Assembly (NCBI RefSeq): GCF_000196895.1
Contig: NC_014298.1
Location: forward strand, 62,001-126,000
Origin: Halalkalicoccus jeotgali B3
Lineage (GTDB): Archaea > Halobacteriota > Halobacteria > Halobacteriales > Halalkalicoccaceae
Length of the DNA stretch: 64,000 bases
Direction: 5' to 3'
In this document: piece by piece, positions 27,325 to 36,138 of the stretch
Layout of the letters: each line of letters begins with the position of its first letter
Numbering within the stretch: the first letter of the stretch is position 1
Made by a program: the position numbers and the translations under genes
The notes under the pieces: generated by a model
Seen by the model: only the letters and a program-made list of their open reading frames with translations
Databases searched by the model: none
What the model was told of the DNA's origin: nothing

Positions 27325-27502
27325 GCTATGATAGAGGCGGAAGACGCCTTCTAATATAAGTGTGCCTTTATCACTCACGATTCAAATACTGTATCCGACA
27401 AACGTCACATCGTCTCTGCAACGGACATGTGGGCGGTGTTTAGCTCTTCCTTGTTTTGTCCGCGCACGAGACGTACGCCGCCGAACCGACCGAACTGGTG
27501 GG

Positions 27503-28261
27503 CTATGAGTACGTATCTTCAATGATGTGCACTCCAGTGGACATGGCACCTTCGCGAACCGCTTTGGGAACTGTACTGTCAGTTATCAGTACGTCGATAG
27601 ACGAATAAGAACCGAACTGGAACGCGTGTCGTTTGTCGAACTTCGAGTGGTCTACCGTGAGAACGACGCGTCGAGCGTTGTCTATCATCGTACGCTTGAC
27701 CTGCGCTTGCTGGATATCTTGGGCGGTCATCCCCTCCTCGTCGATTCCGTCGGTCCCCAAGAAGAGCAGGTCGGCGTTCATCTGTTTGACGTGCTCGTCG
27801 GCCCACGGGCCGACACACGAGTGACCCTCTTTTTGGTACGTTCCGCCGGTCAAGTACACCTCATGATCGCGCTCGGCCAACTCATACGCGACGGATGGCA
27901 TGCGCGTCATCGGCGTTATCGGGAGCGACTTCGGGACTCTCTTAGCTAACTCAAGGAGTGTCGAACCACTGTCGAAGGCGACCACCTGATCTTCCCGTAT
28001 CTCTTCGACTGCCCGTTCAGCTATTGATCGTTTCTGGTCGACGTGGTACACTTTGCGTTTCTCGTACGGTTTCGCGTGGCTGATGACCGGTGTCGCTCCA
28101 CCGTGTGTCCGCTCGATAAGTTTCCGTTCTTCGAGGTCGCTGAGGTCTCGCCGAATTGTCGCACTGGAGACCCCGATCTTCTCGGCTAACTCGTCTACGG
28201 AGCACCCACCTCGGTCCTCGACCAGATCGGCGATCCGCTGTTTTCGTTGTTTCGGAAGCAT
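27503..28261 (-). CDS. DeoR/GlpR-family transcriptional repressor
   Basis: 252 residues. The N-terminal HTH (CSVDELAEKIGVSSATIRRD, then LSDLEERKLIERTHGGA) is the DeoR signature. The C-terminal sensor has the phosphosugar-binding elements VAFDSGSTLLELAKRV, LTGGTYQKEGHSCVG, LFLGTDGIDEEGMTAQD and VVLTVDHSKFDKRHAF. Such repressors respond to phosphorylated sugars, as GlpR does in haloarchaea. It diverges from the aldolase-kinase-dehydrogenase operon across 520 bp, so it is the obvious regulator of that operon and of the HAD gene. Confidence 0.93.
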   Translation of the reverse strand: MLPKQRKQRIADLVEDRGGCSVDELAEKIGVSSATIRRDLSDLEERKLIERTHGGATPVISHAKPYEKRKVYHVDQKRSIAERAVEEIREDQVVAFDSGSTLLELAKRVPKSLPITPMTRMPSVAYELAERDHEVYLTGGTYQKEGHSCVGPWADEHVKQMNADLLFLGTDGIDEEGMTAQDIQQAQVKRTMIDNARRVVLTVDHSKFDKRHAFQFGSYSSIDVLITDSTVPKAVREGAMSTGVHIIEDTYS

Positions 28262-28784
28262 AGGATAACTCTATTTTTAGGCTAAGATATATCTTGTCAC
28301 ACATCACCGATGTCGGGTCTCTCCGCAGGGTGCGATAAATTTGTGCGATTAAAAGAGAAATGATTATGAGAGCTACAAAAGTCTGCAGTGGCCCATTCGT
28401 TACAATGTTACGGCTGTAATCCTCTCTACTACTTGAACTTCCGTGGTACGGGTGTGTCAGAATGTCTCAAATTATTAGACTGCCTCTCTGTAATCGACTA
28501 TGACATTCTCAAATTTCTGCTGATCTATATGGGGAAAATAGTTAAATCGTGCGTAAATAATCCGTGATGGTTCGGATAGATACGATTTACATCGACTCAG
28601 GGCGATTGAGTACCACCCCAGAGCGAGTGACGATCCGGTAGTGTGGGAACTTCACACCTGGCTACCTCATTATCGCCCGCCCGAGTGACGTAAGCAGGTA
28701 GAACACCTTATCGAAGAACACCGGCAGCGACGACGGATCCGTGTGAGTAGTAACTCTCATTTAGTCGGTTCCTCTGTATCCGGT
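28262..28784. promoter_or_regulatory. Divergent promoter region of the carbohydrate module
   Basis: 520 bp without a gene. Near the regulator start there is a palindromic AAGATATATCTT (28284-28295) that looks like its TATA element. The middle contains A+T-rich patches and the word TCTCAAATT twice (about 28463-28473 and 28505-28514). The aldolase promoter should lie in 28500-28780. No exact operator palindrome was found. Confidence 0.5.
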
Positions 28785-29789
28785 ATGTCACACGACTCGA
28801 CTGTCACGCTTCGCGAGTGTTACGAAGACGCGAAAACGGGCCGTTACGGCTTCTTTGCCAGCAACGTCACCCATTTCGATATTCTCGTCGGTCTCCTACG
28901 CGGAAGTGCGAGTGTCGACGCCGACCTCGTCGTCCAACTGGGGATGGAAGAGGCAGCGTTCTTCGGCGATGATGATCCAGCGGTCGGTGTCGATGTCTTT
29001 GGTGGGTGTCTCGATGCGCTCGCAACGCGTCACGGTATCGAGGCTTACTGTAACCTCGACCACATTCACCTCCCCAACGACTTCGATTTCCTCGAGGACG
29101 CCGTCGCAACCAGCGTTCCCGACTCGGTCATGGTCGACGCCTCGGCAGAAGCATTCGAACGAAACGTCAAGTTGACCGCGAAAGCGGTCGACAGCGTGGA
29201 TGACGACGTCCTCGTCGAGGCAGAACTCGGACGCATCGCCGGTATCGAGGGGAATACCGAGACGCCCAGCGACGAGGCGTTCTATACAGACCCCGACGAT
29301 GCGGTCGAGTTCGTTGAGCGTACCGGCTGTGACCTCCTCGCCGTCTCCATCGGGACGCAACACGGCGTCGCCTCCGGGCGTGACCTCGATGTCCGTCCCG
29401 ACCTCGCTGCTGATATACACGACGCCCTCGTTGAGGCTGGTCACGACACTTTCCTCGTCGTCCACGGGGCGTCGGGCCTCTCTAACGAACGTATCGAGGA
29501 ACTCATCGACGCCGGTGTCTGTAAGTTCAACAAGAACACCCGATACCAGTACGAATTCGCGCGAACGGCCGCAGACTTCTATCACGATCATGCAGACGCG
29601 ATTCGACCGCCAGCCGATGTCGCTGACGACAGGGCGGGGTTCTTCAGGGAGAGCAATTGGCAACCGGACAAGACGCACTTTCATCCACACGCCGTTTCGG
29701 AGGCCGCCCAAGAACGAATCGCCGCCGTGATGAGTGACCTTTGTATGCTGACTGGGTGTGCAGGTGAGAGCGTTCACACCGACCGATGA
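28785..29789 (+). CDS. Class II (Zn) ketose-bisphosphate aldolase family protein
   Basis: 334 residues from the ATG at 28785 (MSHDSTVTLRECYEDAK); an in-frame GTG at 28743 would add 14. The metal and catalytic residues of the FbaA/KbaY/GatY family are present: Asp92-His93 (NLDHIHLP), Glu145/147 (VEAELGRIAG), His193 (GTQHG) and His227 (VVHGASGL). Aldol cleavage of a phosphorylated ketose to DHAP plus an aldehyde is expected. Sequence around the loops differs from true fructose-bisphosphate aldolase, so the substrate is probably another sugar phosphate. First gene of a three-gene operon; overlaps the kinase by ATGA. Confidence 0.87.
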   Translation: MSHDSTVTLRECYEDAKTGRYGFFASNVTHFDILVGLLRGSASVDADLVVQLGMEEAAFFGDDDPAVGVDVFGGCLDALATRHGIEAYCNLDHIHLPNDFDFLEDAVATSVPDSVMVDASAEAFERNVKLTAKAVDSVDDDVLVEAELGRIAGIEGNTETPSDEAFYTDPDDAVEFVERTGCDLLAVSIGTQHGVASGRDLDVRPDLAADIHDALVEAGHDTFLVVHGASGLSNERIEELIDAGVCKFNKNTRYQYEFARTAADFYHDHADAIRPPADVADDRAGFFRESNWQPDKTHFHPHAVSEAAQERIAAVMSDLCMLTGCAGESVHTDR

Positions 29790-31294
29790 GCGACGCCAAC
29801 CAGATCCTCATCGGCATCGACGCCGGCCTGACCAACGTTACGGTGACGGCGTTCGATGATGCGGGAACTGAACTCGCGAGCGCCTCACGAGCCACACCGA
29901 CAGTCAAGACCGTCTCTGGCCGAGACGAACAGGACCACGAGCGACTATGGGACATCGTCTGCGAGGCGACCGCTGCAGTTGTCGAGCGCCAGAGGGTCCT
30001 GTGCGACGATATCGCGAGTGTCGGCGTCGCCGGCCACGGTCACGGACTGTACGGTCTCGATGCTGATGGGACACCCGTCTGTGGTATCAAATCGACCGAC
30101 AGCCGCGCCATCGACATTCTCGGGGATACTCACCCCGACGTGTACGATTCGGTTGTTGAGCGGCTCGACTGGGAACCGTTCGGTGCGGATCCACTGAGCC
30201 TCCTCGTGTGGCTCCGCGACAACGACCCGATGACGTACAACCGTCTCGATACGGTGTTGTTCTCGAAGGACGTATTGACCTACCGACTTACCGGCGAACG
30301 CTCGACGGACCCCTCTGAGGCAAGCGTATTCTACGGGCCAGACGCCGAGTACGACGAACAAGTGTTCGAAGCGCTCGGACTCTCCGAGATGTTCGAAGCG
30401 CTCCCACCGGTCGTTCCGAGCACCGATCGGTGTGGACGCGTTACGGCGACTGCTGCGGACCGAACCGGCCTCCCTGAAGGCGTACCTGTTGCAACGGGAC
30501 TCCACGATGTTGCCGCATGTACGCTTGGCGCAGGTATCGTCACGGCCGGAGATGGGTTGATCATCCTCGGTACGTGGGGACAAAGCGTCGCAGTGCTCGA
30601 CGACCCCGACGACGGCGACTCGGGACTCCCTCGACGGTATCTGGATGGCTGGCTTCGATACAAGGGTATTCGCTCCGGTGCGGCTTGTGTCGAGTGGTTT
30701 GTCGAGAATTGGGGTGCGGAGTGGCGTCGCACAGCAGACGAACGGGGCGTCTCGCCGTACGTAGTCTACGAAGAAGCAGTTGACAGTATCCCTCCCAGTT
30801 CGGACGGTCTCCTCTTTCACCCATTCCTCAAAGGGTCGACCGACAATCCGAACAGTGCCGGTGGGTTCTACGGACTCCGTTTAGAACACACGAGCGCGCA
30901 TCTACTCCGCTCGATATACGAGGGCGTAACGGTCACGCAGGTACATGCGCTCGACTCGATAACGACAGCGACCGATGCGATTCGTTTGACTGGTGGTGGC
31001 GCACGGAGCGAAGCGTGGTCACAGATATTCGCAGACGTGGCTAGGCTTCCGGTTCGTGTTCCGAGCGAGCGAGAGACGGGGGCGCTCGGGGCGGCACTCT
31101 GTGGTAGCGTCGCTGCCGGGGTCTACCCGACTGCCGAAGCGGCCGTCGATCGTACGGTTGGAACTGCGGGTCGGTACGACCCGAATCCTGAAACCGAAAC
31201 ACAATACCGAATGCTTACCGATGCGTTCGAGCAAGCAACGGATGCGATGGAACGACCGTGGGAAACGCTCAAGTCCCTAGGCCAAAAACGGTAG
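29786..31294 (+). CDS. FGGY-family carbohydrate kinase
   Basis: 502 residues. The actin-like ATPase fold shows phosphate-1 (IGIDAGLTNVTVTAFD), the substrate region GVAGHGHGLYGLD and phosphate-2 (GLHDVAACTLGAGIV). The adenosine motif is LTGGGARSEAWSQIFADV, followed by GALGAALCGSVAAG. Likeness is to xylulokinase/L-xylulokinase/YoaC-type kinases rather than glycerol kinase. It phosphorylates a ketose or polyol, supplying the adjacent aldolase. The start overlaps the aldolase stop (ATGA); the dehydrogenase follows after 4 bp. Exact sugar unknown. Confidence 0.9.
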   Translation: MSDANQILIGIDAGLTNVTVTAFDDAGTELASASRATPTVKTVSGRDEQDHERLWDIVCEATAAVVERQRVLCDDIASVGVAGHGHGLYGLDADGTPVCGIKSTDSRAIDILGDTHPDVYDSVVERLDWEPFGADPLSLLVWLRDNDPMTYNRLDTVLFSKDVLTYRLTGERSTDPSEASVFYGPDAEYDEQVFEALGLSEMFEALPPVVPSTDRCGRVTATAADRTGLPEGVPVATGLHDVAACTLGAGIVTAGDGLIILGTWGQSVAVLDDPDDGDSGLPRRYLDGWLRYKGIRSGAACVEWFVENWGAEWRRTADERGVSPYVVYEEAVDSIPPSSDGLLFHPFLKGSTDNPNSAGGFYGLRLEHTSAHLLRSIYEGVTVTQVHALDSITTATDAIRLTGGGARSEAWSQIFADVARLPVRVPSERETGALGAALCGSVAAGVYPTAEAAVDRTVGTAGRYDPNPETETQYRMLTDAFEQATDAMERPWETLKSLGQKR

Positions 31295-31298
31295 CCCG

Positions 31299-32327
31299 AT
31301 GAAGGTACTCCTCTGTGGAGATCCACAGCAGCCGAGCGAATATATGTACGAAGCACTCGAGGCGCTCGAATCGCGTGGTGTCTCGTTTGAGCGGATGGAC
31401 TGGATGGATGACTCCTCGCCCACCGAATTTCGCAATGTTACAATGGACATGGAGTCACTCGGGCCTGGCAGCTATGATACCGATACGATCGCCGCGAACC
31501 TGGATGGCGTCGATGCACTCGTCGTTCACAAAGCACCGGTTTCGCGCGAGCTCATCACGGGTGCGGACCTCTCGCTCGTCGCTGCCGCCCGCGGTGGAAC
31601 GGAGAACATCGATGTCGAAGCCGCCGTCGACAACGGCGTCACCGTACTTCGCGCCCCCGGCCGGAACCGCGACGCTGTTGCGGACTACGCCGTGTCGATG
31701 CTGCTCTCGCGGCTTCGCGAGATTCCGTTCAATCACGCGGAACTCTCCGATGGCGAGTGGAACCAAGTGTTCGACCCCGACCAACTCCCACCGGACGTCA
31801 GGACGATGACGGTCGGTATCGTTGGCTTCGGACACATCGGGCGGGGTGTGGCACGTCGACTCGCCGGATTCGACCCGGAACTTCTCGTCTACGACCCGTT
31901 CGTCGACGACGAAGACATCCGCGATGTCGGTCCCGAACCGGCGGACCTCGACACGCTTCTCGCCGATTCCGACGCTGTTACTCTCCACGTCCGCCTCTCG
32001 GAGGACACCAAGAACATGATCGGTCATGAGGAGTTCGAACGGATGAACGACAACGGATATCTCGTAAACACCGCTCGTGGTGGACTCATCGATACCGACG
32101 CCCTCGTCGCTGCCGTTTCCGAGGGAGCTATCGCCGGCGCGGCGCTCGACGTGTTCGACGAAGAGCCAATTCCTGCCGGCCATCCGTTGTTCGACCTCGA
32201 CGGAGTTGTGTTGACGCCTCACGTCGCTGGATCGACTCGTGATGCGGTTCTTGGTGGTCCCCGCATCATCGCTTCGCAGCTCGAAACGTACCTCGACGGC
32301 GAGACACCCGCTCACGTCGTCGATTGA
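31299..32327 (+). CDS. D-isomer-specific 2-hydroxyacid dehydrogenase
   Basis: 342 residues. The NAD-binding motif is GFGHIG (176-181) and the catalytic triad is Arg260 (NTARGGLID), Glu289 (DVFDEEP) and His308 (LTPHVAG), all conserved. The N-terminal domain is longer than in SerA catalytic domains, similar to the YoaD-like group that in Bacillus is linked with an FGGY kinase. It interconverts a 2-hydroxyacid and a 2-ketoacid. Third gene of the aldolase-kinase operon. A link to oxidation of the aldehyde-derived hydroxyacid is inference. Confidence 0.92.
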   Translation: MKVLLCGDPQQPSEYMYEALEALESRGVSFERMDWMDDSSPTEFRNVTMDMESLGPGSYDTDTIAANLDGVDALVVHKAPVSRELITGADLSLVAAARGGTENIDVEAAVDNGVTVLRAPGRNRDAVADYAVSMLLSRLREIPFNHAELSDGEWNQVFDPDQLPPDVRTMTVGIVGFGHIGRGVARRLAGFDPELLVYDPFVDDEDIRDVGPEPADLDTLLADSDAVTLHVRLSEDTKNMIGHEEFERMNDNGYLVNTARGGLIDTDALVAAVSEGAIAGAALDVFDEEPIPAGHPLFDLDGVVLTPHVAGSTRDAVLGGPRIIASQLETYLDGETPAHVVD

Positions 32328-32984
32328 GCGCTCACGGCTTGCATCCTTCGAAGGCGGGAACGCCCAGAAATATCGGTCTGCCGGTACGTACACATTAAGA
32401 GACTCCCCTGAGTCTCCCTCAACGACAGGGAGACGGAAGAAGAGTATTGGCGACGAACCTATGGGTGAGTGCGGATGGGACTGGAGCAGTCTGTCAGCCG
32501 ACGGACTCCGGTTCGTCGCGTCGATAGAGAGGAGACGGACCTCGATCTCCCGATCAGAGACGTCGAGGTTCGCCCGCTCTCGGCGTTCCGCTTCGACCCG
32601 GCGGGTTAGAACCACAACTATCTGAATTGGTCCTACGGCCCCGAGGGCGACGAGAGCGAAACGCTACTCGACTTGTGGGATCAAATCGTGTGAGCGGGGA
32701 TCGAACACGGAGAATCTCGAATGGCCCATTATCGTCATCTATCATCGTACTATTTTCGATCTTTGAGTCGATGACATGGTAGTGTTGTCTCCATGACCTC
32801 CCGGAAACATAGCGTTACTCGGCGATGAGTTCCTCGAAAGTTCTGTTGAAATCCTTACCGGTTGACGGGTTTCGCTACGTACGAGACGGACAGAGATATG
32901 TTGCCGGCACTAGCAATCGACAGCATCCAATTCAGCTTACACCCCTCTTTGGGTTCCACATCATGGACAGCACCCCTGTGGCAA
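32328..32984. pseudogene. Intergenic stretch with a gene remnant
   Basis: A frame 32475-32693 reads TDLDLPIRDVEVRPLSAFRF, a TAG at 32607-32609, then NHNYLNWSYGPEGDESETLL and DLWDQIV. Both sides of the stop have haloarchaeal protein character, so this is probably the C-terminal remnant of a gene once downstream of the dehydrogenase. The family is not recognised. The rest of the stretch holds nothing visible. Confidence 0.45.
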
Positions 32985-34340
32985 TTAGACGTATTCAATG
33001 ATTGTTCCGTCCTCGCCGACTGCAACTGAGGGATACTCAGTACCGATAGCAATACCGTGAAGCGTTTCCTCGATCGGGGTTGGTTGGCGTTCCCATCTCC
33101 CTTGCTGCTGTTCGTAGATCGCCCCGTCTTCGCCACACAGAAGCCCAGTATCTGTGTTTCGGTCGATCGCACAGAGCGCTTCCTCACCGATATACCTGTT
33201 CGTCCAGTTAGTACCGTCGTATCGAAACACCGTTCCGTCATCACACGAGACGCTGATTGCATCCCGACGTGCCGGTGCGATGTCGGTAAAATCGGGCCCG
33301 GCCTCCTCAATCCCGATCCGGTCCCACGTATCGCCGTCGTCGGTGGTCTCATAGACGCCTGCGTTCGTATCACAGAGAAAGCCAGCCTCGTCGGTGAACA
33401 CGACGCTCGTTATATCGGACCCATCACCCGGCGTCTGGGGTTCGTCCCACGTCACGTCGCCACCGTTGTTGACGCCTCGAAGGACGTGTCCAGAATCGTC
33501 GACTACGTAGAGGGCCTCCTCACCGGACATCCCGACGGCAGCGATGTCCGTCCAGTTGTTCGTAATCCCCCGCGGGGCTGAGTAATCGGTAAACTGCGAT
33601 GTATCGATATCGTACTGCCCGAGAACACCACTATTTCCAGCAACCCAGACATGCCGGCCGTCAGCAGAAGCGGCTGCGCCACACAGCGCGTTCGAATTGG
33701 TCGTAGGCCCGTGACGAAGGATACCTTCCCACCTGTCTCGGTAGGTAAGAATCGTCCCTTCGTCACCGACGATATACGGGCCGTCGGCGGCCATAACAAC
33801 ATCACACAGTCCCTCATCAGTCGGCGATGTGGCCCTGGTCCACTTCCGATCTTGGTTGCCAAACGTGCTAGTCTCTACGGCTGGTTTCGTGTTCGGATTG
33901 GACTCGCTAGATGGGGTATCGGCCGTTGATCCGGCGTCTCCCCCAGTCATGGAATTCATACCAGTCGAACGAGGTTCCGGCTCGATTCGATCGGTGCTCT
34001 CGCTTCGATTCGGTTGTCCTTTGGCGATCTCCTCGGTACTGTCCCTGTTCGTGGACTGCTCGGGAGGTCTCCCGGACGGTCGCCGTCGTTCTCGCTCGGT
34101 TCCGAGCGTAGGGTTTGTATGGGTCTCGGTCGCCTCTGTGTCTGTGGGCTCGAGTTTGGGATCCTCGTAGAGGTACAGGACAATTGGTGGAAGAATATAG
34201 ATAGTGATCGCAAGGATGGCGAACGACCAGTGAACAAAGACCAATAGTCCGACTGCTGTTAGTGCTGCTGTAGCTGCGGTATGAATACCGGAGCTAGTGT
34301 ACTGCCGATAAAACGCCCAAAACCCCAGAGATTCTCCCAT
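32985..34340 (-). CDS. Membrane-anchored beta-propeller (BNR/YCF48-like) protein
   Basis: 451 residues. Two hydrophobic helices near the N-terminus (AATAALTAVGLLVFVHWSFA and ILAITIYILPPIVLYLY, about 22-58) anchor it. A polar, Ser/Thr/Glu-rich linker of about 110 residues follows. From about residue 170 there are six or seven repeats of about 40 residues with the pattern G-D-x-G-T-I / W-x-A-G-x-x-G (VGDEGTILTYRD, VAGNSGVLGQYD, VVDDSGHVLRG, CDTNAGVYETTD, SCDDGTVFRYD, CGEDGAIYEQQ, VGEDGTIIEY), i.e. a beta-propeller. Function unknown; interaction platform or lectin-like role conceivable. Confidence 0.8.
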   Translation of the reverse strand: MGESLGFWAFYRQYTSSGIHTAATAALTAVGLLVFVHWSFAILAITIYILPPIVLYLYEDPKLEPTDTEATETHTNPTLGTERERRRPSGRPPEQSTNRDSTEEIAKGQPNRSESTDRIEPEPRSTGMNSMTGGDAGSTADTPSSESNPNTKPAVETSTFGNQDRKWTRATSPTDEGLCDVVMAADGPYIVGDEGTILTYRDRWEGILRHGPTTNSNALCGAAASADGRHVWVAGNSGVLGQYDIDTSQFTDYSAPRGITNNWTDIAAVGMSGEEALYVVDDSGHVLRGVNNGGDVTWDEPQTPGDGSDITSVVFTDEAGFLCDTNAGVYETTDDGDTWDRIGIEEAGPDFTDIAPARRDAISVSCDDGTVFRYDGTNWTNRYIGEEALCAIDRNTDTGLLCGEDGAIYEQQQGRWERQPTPIEETLHGIAIGTEYPSVAVGEDGTIIEYV

Positions 34341-34573
34341 CGGTACTAGCTCTGTAGGCGACTCACTGTGATCAGGTTTGGCTTACTCTCTCTGGCCAAC
34401 CGCCTCGTGATGATCGTGAGTGACCTCTGGGTGAGTCCACCTGAGCAAAGCACACAAATTCGATTGTTAGACCGCAGAAGCCGATAGATCCATCGAGGAG
34501 AACCGCTCACTGGCCCGAGCGTACGTCAGCCCCGAATAATTTCTCTCTGCGTTCGTTGGCTGCCCTCCAGTAG

Positions 34574-35569
34574 TTATCGATATCCGAGATCTGCCAGTTG
34601 TTTTTCTACATCATCCATTTTTCGTATCGAGAAGTCAGGATCCGGCTGTCTGGTTCTCGTGTCGGTTCCAGTCGTCTTCACCCATGGGACTTTCTTCAGT
34701 TTCGGATGTGGGATGCTCTGGAAATGCCCATACTGGCCGAGCTCACCGAATAGTTCACCATGATCTGCAGTGAGAGCAACAGCTCCGTCGATGTTCTCGA
34801 GCAGGTCCTCGACTGAATCGAGGACCAGTCGGAGGTTATCGAGATACAGTGGCCATATCTCATCGATAGTAGCCTCACCTGCTCGGCCGGCATCATACGG
34901 TCTGTCTTCAACCGCTGTCATGGGTGTGTTGTTTCTAATGAGATTGTGAATGAAGGGTCGATGAGGTTGGAAATAGTGGACAACAACCCTCTCAAAGCCT
35001 TTGCGACCAGCAACGATTGCTCGGTCTGTCACATACGACGGATCCTGTACGGTCGACGAATGGAGTGCTACTGTAGAACCATCAGCGAACGGTCGATCGT
35101 GATGACGAGTGAGTTCAAGATATGCGAGATCACTGTCGGCTACTGTCCCCCAGTCGGCGAAATTAAACGGATGAGGGTGGCTAGGTGGTCGATTACCATT
35201 CACTAACACGGATTCTGCATATGGATTTGCCGAAATGAGTGCTGTCTCAGCGAGGAGATCGTGGTAGTCATCAACGAACGTCTTCGCATACCATTCGCCC
35301 GATGTCGATCCAACAGACCAGATCTCCCCGACGTTGTCCAAGAATGCATATTCGGGCGCTACCGCACGAAGCGCATCAGTCCGGCATGCGTCAAGTACTA
35401 CCAATACATTCCACTCCCTCTCAAAAACGTTTGTTCCGAGTGGATGTCTCGACGTTAGTGAGAGGAAAAGACCGTCATACGCATAAAACGCTGCTGTAGC
35501 GATTTCTCTATGGTCAAGTGAGCGTACACCGGATGTAACGTCGCGTAACCATTTGCTCCGATGTGACAT
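34574..35569 (-). CDS. Sulfatase/alkaline-phosphatase superfamily protein
   Basis: 331 residues. VLVVLDACRTDALRAVAPE (about 51-69) carries the metal-binding Asp and a Cys at the position of the formylglycine or phosphate nucleophile. Further family landmarks are VVVHYFQPHRPFI, ALTADHGELFGE (metal-binding DHG) and HPKLKKVPWV. In haloarchaea such short sulfatase-like proteins often occur in surface-glycan loci and may transfer or hydrolyse sulfo- or phospho-groups. There is no signal peptide. The adjacent gene is a membrane beta-propeller; no glycosyltransferases are near. Confidence 0.85.
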   Translation of the reverse strand: MSHRSKWLRDVTSGVRSLDHREIATAAFYAYDGLFLSLTSRHPLGTNVFEREWNVLVVLDACRTDALRAVAPEYAFLDNVGEIWSVGSTSGEWYAKTFVDDYHDLLAETALISANPYAESVLVNGNRPPSHPHPFNFADWGTVADSDLAYLELTRHHDRPFADGSTVALHSSTVQDPSYVTDRAIVAGRKGFERVVVHYFQPHRPFIHNLIRNNTPMTAVEDRPYDAGRAGEATIDEIWPLYLDNLRLVLDSVEDLLENIDGAVALTADHGELFGELGQYGHFQSIPHPKLKKVPWVKTTGTDTRTRQPDPDFSIRKMDDVEKQLADLGYR

Positions 35570-35757
35570 ACGGCTCTATGGTTCGATACGGGAATAACCA
35601 TTGCGCCCACTATGCAATAGTAAGCCGCGATTCGTCTCGAGTATCTACTCGCTGTTTCACTCGTTTTCCGACTATATTCGACGATAGCGCCAGAATGCGT
35701 AAGGAGAATCACGTTCTGACCGGAGTCGTATCACACTCCTATCTGTGTACCACTAGA

Positions 35758-36138
35758 TCAGTCGTCACTGATCTCGGAGAGGCGGGCACGAATGTCCTCT
35801 ACATCGGCATCTGAAAGCGCTTCGAGCCCGAACTGTACAAGGAGGGGGTAGAAATGCCGATTTTTCTTGAACTCGTTTTGACCGGCTTTCCGAAGTTTGA
35901 GTTGCGATTCTAAATACGTGTCCTCCATAGCATCGAGAACGTCGTCCGGGATGTAGATCGTTCGACCGTTCCACTCGTCTTTGATGTTCGTCTTCGTTGC
36001 GCTCGTTTCATTCGTGCTCTGTGTTCCAGTCGGTGCATTCGTCTCTTGTGTTCCGGAGCCCTTATTCACGTCTCCATCGGGGGGGTCTTCTTCGTAGTTT
36101 CCTTCGATACCCGAAGCGTCTCCCCAGCCATCACTCAT
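35758..36138 (-). CDS. Small ParA partner protein (module 2), RHH-like
   Basis: 126 residues. The first 50 are Asn/Thr/Gly-rich and acidic, probably disordered. Then RTIYIPDDVLDAMEDTYLE and LKLRKAGQNEFKKNRHFYPLLVQFGLEAL resemble a ribbon-helix-helix strand followed by two helices, as in centromere-binding partners of type Ib ParA. The start overlaps the parA stop by ATGA, so it is co-translated. Role inferred from this pairing. Confidence 0.78.
   Translation of the reverse strand: MSDGWGDASGIEGNYEEDPPDGDVNKGSGTQETNAPTGTQSTNETSATKTNIKDEWNGRTIYIPDDVLDAMEDTYLESQLKLRKAGQNEFKKNRHFYPLLVQFGLEALSDADVEDIRARLSEISDD

Noticed and set aside
28284-28295. AAGATATATCTT as a DeoR operator
   Set aside because: Palindromic but more simply a TATA box for the repressor gene; no second copy near the aldolase start.
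31455-32615. 386-residue open frame on the - strand
   Set aside because: Antisense to the 2-hydroxyacid dehydrogenase, whose catalytic residues are all present on the + strand.
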